This document shows, in pieces, positions 35,339 to 43,775 of a stretch of DNA of 43,775 bases; position 1 is the first letter of the stretch; each line of letters starts with the position of its first letter. A program made the position numbers and the translations under genes. The notes under the pieces are model-generated. The model had not been told where the DNA came from. It ran no database searches and was given only the letters and a program-made list of their open reading frames with translations. Origin of the DNA: Halieaceae bacterium (GTDB taxonomy: Bacteria > Pseudomonadota > Gammaproteobacteria > Pseudomonadales > Halieaceae); assembly GCA_028277365.1 (NCBI GenBank), contig JANQGK010000257.1, positions 1-43,775 of the forward strand, in the 5' to 3' direction.

Positions 35339-35962
35339 TTAGGCCTGGGTGGCCTGGGCAGTGGCGGGTAGGGCGGGTCGGAAGAAATCGGCCACCAGGA
35401 GCTGCCATTGCTCCGGCCAGGATTCGGTAGGGGAGCGCTGGAAGCCGCTGCGTACGTACTGAGAGATGCGCCCCTCGGCGGCGGCCAGCATAAGGTTGGC
35501 GGCGGCATTGATGGTCAGCACCGGGCGAATGCCTTCGCGCATTTCCGCCTCGCGCAGCACCTGTTTTAGCTGGGTCTCGAAGCGGTCGAACAGCTGCGCC
35601 ACGCGGGCGTGCAGGCGTTCGGTCTCCCCCGCCAGGGCATCACCGGTCAAGATGCGAGTGATGCCTGGGTTGCGCTCAGTAAACGCCAGCAGCAGGGTCA
35701 ACATTTTCTCGCAGCGGGTCGCGGCGCCGCTCTCCTCGGCAAGAATGATGTTGATGCGGCTGAACAGGGTCTCCTCGATGAACTCGATAAGCCCTTCGAA
35801 CATCTTCGACTTGCTGGGGAAGTGTCGATACAGCGCGGCCTCGGACACGCCGACCTGGCGTGCTAATCGCGCGGTAGTGATGCGCTCGCCAGGATTTGCC
35901 TCCAGCATCTGCGCCAGCGCTTCAAGAATCTGTTGACGCCGTTGGGTTTTACGCGGAGACAT
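35339..35962 (-). CDS. slmA: Nucleoid occlusion factor SlmA
   Basis: A TetR-fold DNA-binding protein that, bound to its sites, blocks FtsZ assembly over the chromosome. It has 207 residues, with the N-terminal helix-turn-helix in [20 protein letters not shown] followed by [20 protein letters not shown]. The dimer domain has [17 protein letters not shown] and [14 protein letters not shown], all close to E. coli SlmA. It lies downstream of argB on the same strand (112-bp gap). In E. coli it sits between dut and pyrE; here pyrE and the DUF4124 gene converge on it. The C-terminal tail is slightly longer than in E. coli. Confidence 0.96.
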   Translation of the reverse strand: MSPRKTQRRQQILEALAQMLEANPGERITTARLARQVGVSEAALYRHFPSKSKMFEGLIEFIEETLFSRINIILAEESGAATRCEKMLTLLLAFTERNPGITRILTGDALAGETERLHARVAQLFDRFETQLKQVLREAEMREGIRPVLTINAAANLMLAAAEGRISQYVRSGFQRSPTESWPEQWQLLVADFFRPALPATAQATQA

Positions 35963-36074
35963 GTGTCAGGGGCAGGCCAGGCGGGATTGGGTGTACTGGA
36001 TAATGCTAGCCCCAACCTCGTAGTGCTGCAAGAAATTAGCGGGCACTGACCCAGCTTTTTACCTAGAGTTTGAA

Positions 36075-39502
<3,428 letters not shown>

Positions 39503-39606
39503 GGTCCTGCTGTATCCCCTGCTTCCACTGGGCCTGTGCTGCCAGCACAAGGCTGACGTTCAGACATGTTCTGATCATTGCGGCAACTGGTATTGGTGCT
39601 TCCCCG

Positions 39607-40821
39607 TCAGGCGACCTTGCCGGCCTGCTGCCGGCGCTGGCCGGCGATGGTATCGATCAGGCGCCGGGCCAGTTCTCCCTTAGTGGTCAGTGGCACCTCG
39701 AGGCTGCCATCGGGCCACAGAATAGTCGCGGCGTTGCGATCACTGTTGAAGCCTCCATCTTCCCGCGCCACGTCGTTGGCAACGATCATGTCCAGGCCTT
39801 TCTTGTGCATCTTGCTGCGGGCGTAGTCGAGCACATCCTGTGTCTCGGCGGCGAATCCCACGGTGAAGGGCCTTTGGCTGTGGGCGGCGACGGCGGCGAT
39901 GATGTCCGGGTTGCGAACCAGTTCCAGTTGCATGGTCTCCTGCCCTTTTTTTATTTTTTGCGGTTGGCTTTCTACCGGGCGATAGTCCGCCACGGCGGCG
40001 CAGCCCACGAAGATATCGCAGTGGCCCATCTGCGCCAATGCCGCATCGTACATCTCCAGCGCGCTGCTGACTTCGATTCGATTCACAGATTCGGGGGTTT
40101 CAAGGGCCACCGGGCCGCTGATCAGGGTGGTGAGGGCGCCGGCCTCGGCTGCGGCTCGGGCGATGGCAAAGCCCATCTTGCCGGAGCTGTGGTTGCTGAT
40201 GTAGCGCACCGGGTCCAGTGGCTCCCGGGTGGGCCCGGCGGTCACCGTAAGCTGCAAGCCGTCGAGCTGGCCGGCAGCGAACAGCGCCTGGGCGGCGGCG
40301 GCAATATCCGCCGGCTCCTGCATGCGCCCGGGGCCGACATCGCCGCAGGCCTGAGATCCTTCGGCAGGACCGGTGATATGTACGCCGCGGGTGGTGAGGG
40401 TCTCGATATTGGCGGCGGTGGCCGGGTCGTTCCACATGCCCTGATTCATGGCCGGGGCCACCATCAGCGGGGCCGGGGTCGCCAGGCACAGGGTGGTCAG
40501 CAGGTCATCGGCACGCCCCTGGGCCAACCGGCTCAGGCAATCTGCAGTGGCTGGTGCCACCAACACCAGGTCGGCCCAGCGCGCCAGCTCGATGTGGCCC
40601 ATGCCGGCCTCGGCGTCCGCGTCCAGCAACTCCTGGTGCACCGGGTGCCCGGACAGGGCCTGTAGGGTAAGCGGTGTGATGAACTCAGTTGCGCCCCGGG
40701 TCATTACCACGCGTACGGTGGCCCCTGCTTCCTGCAGGTCGCGTACGAGCTGGGCGGATTTGTAGGCGGCGATGCCCCCGGTAACGCCCAGCAGCACATT
40801 GCGGTTATAAAGACGGCCCAT
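39607..40821 (-). CDS. coaBC: Bifunctional CoaBC (phosphopantothenoylcysteine decarboxylase / phosphopantothenate-cysteine ligase)
   Basis: Adds cysteine to 4'-phosphopantothenate and decarboxylates the product in coenzyme A synthesis. It has 404 residues from ATG 40821; a GTG at 40833 would add four. The flavin-binding decarboxylase (about 1-185) has VLLGVTGGIAAYKSAQLVRDL, VAPAMNQGMW and ACGDVGPGRMQEP with the substrate-clamp Cys. The ligase domain (about 190-400) has VTAGPTREPLDPVRYISNHS, SGKMGFAIA and the basic KIKK. It diverges from radC. The usual neighbour dut is absent from the 104 bp between it and the algC-like gene. Confidence 0.97.
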   Translation of the reverse strand: MGRLYNRNVLLGVTGGIAAYKSAQLVRDLQEAGATVRVVMTRGATEFITPLTLQALSGHPVHQELLDADAEAGMGHIELARWADLVLVAPATADCLSRLAQGRADDLLTTLCLATPAPLMVAPAMNQGMWNDPATAANIETLTTRGVHITGPAEGSQACGDVGPGRMQEPADIAAAAQALFAAGQLDGLQLTVTAGPTREPLDPVRYISNHSSGKMGFAIARAAAEAGALTTLISGPVALETPESVNRIEVSSALEMYDAALAQMGHCDIFVGCAAVADYRPVESQPQKIKKGQETMQLELVRNPDIIAAVAAHSQRPFTVGFAAETQDVLDYARSKMHKKGLDMIVANDVAREDGGFNSDRNAATILWPDGSLEVPLTTKGELARRLIDTIAGQRRQQAGKVA

Positions 40822-40897
40822 GGCCTTGACCACCCGTGAAAACTGGCCAATAACAATAACATCCGGTCAATGGATTTGACACAAGGCCCAGGATCTC

Positions 40898-40906
40898 AAG
40901 GAGGAG
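40898..40906 (+). promoter_or_regulatory. radC: Strong Shine-Dalgarno sequence of radC
   Basis: AAGGAGGAG is nearly fully complementary to the 16S rRNA 3' end, with AGGAGG ending five bases before ATG 40910. It fixes the start of radC. Confidence 0.7.
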
Positions 40907-40909
40907 ACC

Positions 40910-41584
40910 ATGCGCTTAACAAACCTGCCCGCGGCGGAGCGGCCGCGGGAGAAACTGCTTGAACGGGGCTGCCCCGCGCTGTCCGATTCCGAACTGTTGG
41001 CCATTCTGCTGGGCACTGGTGGCGGTGGCCGCGGCGTGCTGGAGCTGTCCCGTGCGCTGCTTGAGCGCTTCGGCGGCTGGCACGGCCTGATGAATGCCGG
41101 TCTCGAGGAACTGGTCACTGAACCCGGCATGGGGGTGGCCAAGTTCACCCAGCTGCAGGCTGCGGTGGAGCTGTCCAGGCGCCTGGCGCTGGAGGAACTG
41201 CGACAGGGTGCGGTGCTGTCCAGCCCCAGTCGCACCCGGCGCTTCCTGCAGAGCCACCTGCGGAATCCGTCGCGGGAGGTGTTCTGCTGCCTGTTTCTCA
41301 ATGCGCAGCACGCCCTGATTGCCTGTGAGGATCTGTTCTTCGGCACCCTGGACGGCGCCGCGGTCTACCCCAGGGTGGTGCTGCGCCGGGCCTTGCAGTT
41401 GGAGGCGGCCGCAGTCATCTTCGCCCACAACCATCCCTCCGGGATTGCCGAGCCCAGCGCAGCGGACCGGCGCATCACCGAGCGCCTGCAGGCGGCGCTG
41501 GCGCTGGTGGACATCCGGGTGCTCGACCACATCATCGTCGGCCGCGGTTGCGCCTTCTCCTTCGCCGAGGACGGGCTGCTCTAG
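40910..41584 (+). CDS. radC: RadC family JAB1/MPN-fold protein
   Basis: A 224-residue protein with an N-terminal helix-hairpin-helix-like region (LSDSELLAILLGTG, then EELVTEPGMGVAKFTQLQAA). The C-terminal MPN/JAMM domain contains the metal motif HNHPSG followed by Asp (AHNHPSGIAEPSAADRRIT), so hydrolase activity is possible. Despite the name, E. coli radC is not established as a recombination gene and its function is unclear. It diverges from coaBC by 88 bp and precedes rpmB, the order conserved in enterobacteria. Confidence 0.96.
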   Translation: MRLTNLPAAERPREKLLERGCPALSDSELLAILLGTGGGGRGVLELSRALLERFGGWHGLMNAGLEELVTEPGMGVAKFTQLQAAVELSRRLALEELRQGAVLSSPSRTRRFLQSHLRNPSREVFCCLFLNAQHALIACEDLFFGTLDGAAVYPRVVLRRALQLEAAAVIFAHNHPSGIAEPSAADRRITERLQAALALVDIRVLDHIIVGRGCAFSFAEDGLL

Positions 41585-41644
41585 AAGGCTGTGGCGGCGA
41601 ACCGGGTGGGCACACGCAAGCCATTGAATTTTAAGCGAGACTGC

Positions 41645-41673
41645 TTGCCTTGCCAGGGGGCTTCTGGTATAAA
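41645..41673 (+). promoter_or_regulatory. Candidate sigma-70 promoter for rpmB-rpmG
   Basis: TTGCCT (41645-41650), a 17-bp spacer and TATAAA (41668-41673), with a TG at 41665-41666 giving an extended -10. The predicted start near 41680 leaves a leader of about 90 nt before rpmB, long enough for translational control, although I see no clear mimic of an rRNA site. Confidence 0.55.
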
Positions 41674-41771
41674 GTCGCGCTCGTTTTGCGGGGTGTCCGG
41701 CGCAGGTCGGCTGAACCCGGTATTTCCCGAATTCACGCGGTTAACGCCGCCGCCATTGAGAGTGAGTCATC

Positions 41772-42008
41772 ATGGCCAGAGTATGTCAGGTGACCGGCAA
41801 GCGTCCGGTTACCGGAAACAATGTATCCCACGCCAAGAACCGCACCAAGCGCCGGTTCCTGCCGAACCTCCACCAGCACCGTTTCTGGGTGGAGTCTGAA
41901 AAGCGTTTCGTGAGCCTGCGCGTATCCAGCAAGGGCATGCGTATCATCGACAAGAAGGGTATCGAGCAGGTCCTGTCCGATATCCGTGCCCGTGGCGAAA
42001 AGGTCTGA
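41772..42008 (+). CDS. rpmB: 50S ribosomal protein L28
   Basis: A 78-residue basic protein of the large ribosomal subunit. [20 protein letters not shown] and the following [19 protein letters not shown] are hallmark segments, and the end [11 protein letters not shown] also fits. The length equals E. coli L28. It forms the rpmB-rpmG operon with a 40-bp gap to rpmG. Confidence 0.98.
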   Translation: MARVCQVTGKRPVTGNNVSHAKNRTKRRFLPNLHQHRFWVESEKRFVSLRVSSKGMRIIDKKGIEQVLSDIRARGEKV

Positions 42009-42048
42009 GACCTGTCGCACTGACGGAATATAGAGAAGGAATAGAGCG

Positions 42049-42204
42049 ATGAGAGAGAAAATCAAACTGGTATCCTCTGCTGGCACCGGTCACTACTACA
42101 CGACGGACAAGAACAAGCGTAATACCCCGGACAAGATGGAAATGAAGAAGTACGATCCTGTGGTTCGCAAGCACGTCATGTACAAGGAATCCAAGATTAA
42201 GTAA
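42049..42204 (+). CDS. rpmG: 50S ribosomal protein L33
   Basis: A 51-residue large-subunit protein beginning at ATG 42049 ([20 protein letters not shown]) and ending VMYKESKIK at TAA 42202-42204. It is the Cys-free form of L33, since the zinc-ribbon CxxC pairs are missing and no zinc is expected. GAAGGA lies about 10 bases ahead of the start. A terminator follows at 42222. Confidence 0.97.
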   Translation: MREKIKLVSSAGTGHYYTTDKNKRNTPDKMEMKKYDPVVRKHVMYKESKIK

Positions 42205-42221
42205 GCCCTCACTTACTTAGC

Positions 42222-42246
42222 AAAGCCCGCTACGGCGGGCTTTTTT
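42222..42246 (+). terminator. Rho-independent terminator of rpmB-rpmG
   Basis: The stem GCCCGC (42225-42230) and GCGGGC (42235-42240) enclose the stable tetraloop TACG, extended by AAA/TTT pairing. It is followed by a six-T tract (42241-42246), 17 bp after the rpmG stop. Confidence 0.93.
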
Positions 42247-42374
42247 GTGCCCCACCGAAACTTCAGCACATTCTTACTAGCTAATCGCGGTATGCTTGCT
42301 GGGCCTGGAATCCGTGCGACGAAGGCTGATCGAGATTAGCTTCCAAGAAAGAGGGCGCAGAACGAGGGATCGGG

Positions 42375-42490
42375 CTTCCCTGGGTGTTTTCCCGACCGTC
42401 GCCGGCCAGGACGGTCCCGACGGGGAACCGCGGCGCCGAGCGAGACAGGGATGTCATGCTTTTAGCGTGTCGAGAAAACACCCAGGGAAG
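42375..42490 (+). repeat. Dispersed structured repeat, copy B
   Basis: 116 bp. The arms CTTCCCTGGGTGTTTTC (42375-42391) and its exact complement (42474-42490) extend inward to 42396/42469, giving a 22-position stem with one mismatch. The enclosed core (42394-42471) matches copy A at about 86%, in opposite orientation. The last 38 nt of the core differ at only one position. The invariant hairpin GACA-GGGA-TGTC is at 42444-42455 and the CCGTC/GACGG hairpin at 42396-42414. The arm sequences do not resemble those of copy A. Confidence 0.87.
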
Positions 42491-42619
42491 TGCGAACCCG
42501 ACATGTTGGCACCATTTTATAAGAAGATGGCCTCACACTCGGTAGAGTTTGCGCAAATCCGAACAGGGGTGGGAGAGTAATGAGCATCTCAGCAAGATGT
42601 CTGCAGGATCGACGAAGTT

Positions 42620-43435
42620 ATGCCAGAATTGCCAGAAGTTGAGACCACCAGACGGGGAATACTGCCGCATGCCAAGGGTGAGGTGGTGGCGTCCGTGGAG
42701 GTGCGCGATCGCCGCTTGCGCTGGCCGGTCCCCGAGGAGCTGACACGCTTTCTGCCAGGGGCAACGATTCGCGATATCGAACGCAGAGGTAAGTACTTAC
42801 TGTTTCGCACAGATGCGGGAGCATTGATCTCGCACCTGGGAATGTCCGGGTCTTTGCGGGTGCTCGAACAGCCCGAGGTGCCGCAGAAACACGACCATGT
42901 GGATATCCTCCTCGCCTCAGGCAAAATCCTGCGCTACAACGACCCGCGCCGCTTCGGTTGCATGCTGTGGAGCCTGGAGAATCCCCTGTGCCACTTCCTG
43001 CTGTCAGAGCTGGGGCCGGAGCCGCTGGGGCCTGATTTCACCGCCGACTACCTGTATCGCCGATCCCGGGGGCGCAAAGTGTCCTTGAAGGCCTTCATCA
43101 TGGATAGCAAGGTGGTTGTGGGGGTGGGCAATATCTACGCTAACGAGGCACTGTTTCTCGCGGGCCTGCGCCCGGGCCGGGGTGCCGGTCGGGTGTCGCG
43201 GCCGCGCTACGAGGCTTTGGTGGCGGCAATCCGCCAGGTGTTGGCGGCGGCGGTCGAGCAGGGTGGGACGACACTGCGGGACTTTGTCGGCGGCGACGGC
43301 AAACCCGGCTACTTCCGCCAGCAGCTCAATGTTTACGACCACGGTGGTGAGCCCTGCCCTCGCTGTGGAGAAATCTTGACGGAAACCCGCCTTGGTCAGC
43401 GCAGTACAGTGTACTGCCGTCAGTGCCAGTCCTGA
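42620..43435 (+). CDS. mutM: Formamidopyrimidine-DNA glycosylase
   Basis: Removes 8-oxoguanine and formamidopyrimidines from DNA with beta/delta lyase activity. It has 271 residues beginning [13 protein letters not shown] after the initiator Met, with Pro2 as the catalytic nucleophile and Glu3 beside it. [18 protein letters not shown] and [12 protein letters not shown] (helix-two-turn-helix) are present. The C-terminal zinc finger has CPRCG and CRQC. ATG 42620 is required to place Pro2. It converges on coaD with 10 bp between stops. The neighbours coaD, rpmG and rpmB are the conserved gammaproteobacterial set. Confidence 0.98.
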   Translation: MPELPEVETTRRGILPHAKGEVVASVEVRDRRLRWPVPEELTRFLPGATIRDIERRGKYLLFRTDAGALISHLGMSGSLRVLEQPEVPQKHDHVDILLASGKILRYNDPRRFGCMLWSLENPLCHFLLSELGPEPLGPDFTADYLYRRSRGRKVSLKAFIMDSKVVVGVGNIYANEALFLAGLRPGRGAGRVSRPRYEALVAAIRQVLAAAVEQGGTTLRDFVGGDGKPGYFRQQLNVYDHGGEPCPRCGEILTETRLGQRSTVYCRQCQS

Positions 43436-43445
43436 CGTTCTGGCA

Positions 43446-43775
<330 letters not shown>

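Larger units (their letters stand above)
42205..42619. other. Intergenic region rpmG-mutM with terminator and repeat copy B
   Basis: 415 bp holding the rpmG terminator (42222-42246), a TATGCT -10-like box (42291-42296), repeat B (42375-42490) and about 130 bp before mutM. A TATAAG box at 42518-42523 could be a mutM -10 but lacks a matching -35. No supported gene lies here; the 94-codon open frame across the repeat has no independent support. Confidence 0.6.

Noticed and set aside
40866-40880. GTCAA-N5-TTGAC inverted repeat between coaBC and radC, compared with the glmU palindrome
   Set aside because: The half-site is similar but arms are only 5 bp and the spacer differs (5 against 7), so a shared regulator is not supported.
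42296-42580. 94-codon open frame spanning repeat B, similar in part to a 70-codon frame (35024-35236, minus strand) over repeat A
   Set aside because: Similarity is confined to the repeat core, and the frames enter and leave it through unrelated sequence. It is better explained by nucleotide-level conservation than by a protein, although such frames could be annotated as hypothetical proteins.

Overview
The window is a high-GC, gene-dense chromosomal segment of a gammaproteobacterium. The order coaD-mutM-rpmG-rpmB-radC-coaBC, followed by slmA, pyrE, rph and yicC, is the classical enterobacterial arrangement. The additions crc-like gene, algC-argB, gmk-rpoZ-spoT-ridA, recG, a rubredoxin/rubredoxin reductase gene and ubiC-ubiA recall the Pseudomonas version of the same neighbourhood. 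TRAP transporter genes, a Baeyer-Villiger-type monooxygenase, a DUF3604 lipoprotein and a DUF6702 gene suggest a marine aerobic heterotroph, possibly of the OM60/NOR5 (Halieaceae) type; that assignment is inference. No tRNA, rRNA, insertion sequence, prophage or CRISPR array was seen.

Layout. 1-7.9 kb: the end of a short-chain dehydrogenase, a TrmB-type regulator, the amino-sugar pair glmU-glmS (UDP-GlcNAc supply for the envelope), and a secreted M1 peptidase coupled to a DUF6702 gene. 8-10.4 kb: a Cys-rich secreted protein with tandem 33-residue repeats, overlapping tail to tail with a DUF3604 lipoprotein. 10.4-17.1 kb: uvrD, a TRAP solute-binding protein, a secreted methyltransferase, a YciA-type thioesterase, and TRAP dctQM on the opposite strand. 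17.2-20.1 kb: yaaA, flavin monooxygenase and DUF938 methyltransferase as one run. 20.1-24.2 kb: a DUF482/GNAT gene, ubiA and ubiC (ubiquinone entry steps), diverging from a rubredoxin-rubredoxin reductase fusion. 24.2-32.5 kb: recG, an epimerase-like gene, ridA, spoT, rpoZ, gmk, yicC and rph (ppGpp/guanylate/RNA metabolism). 32.5-43.8 kb: a Crc-like protein, pyrE, a DUF4124 protein, slmA, argB, a membrane-anchored AlgC-type phosphohexomutase, coaBC, radC, rpmB, rpmG, mutM and the end of coaD.

Most of this is ordinary housekeeping. The best candidate for something undescribed is a pair of intergenic elements at 35060-35158 and 42375-42490. They share a core of about 79 nt in opposite orientations. 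Each core is enclosed by a long terminal stem whose sequence differs completely between the copies while pairing is kept. An internal GNRA-type hairpin is invariant. This looks like a dispersed structured repeat or RNA family. Other points worth a look are palindromic operator-like sites between the TrmB gene and glmU, the Cys-rich repeat protein, the Crc-like protein with a lost nuclease site, the sensor-like N-terminus of the AlgC homologue, and the absence of dut from its usual place beside coaBC.
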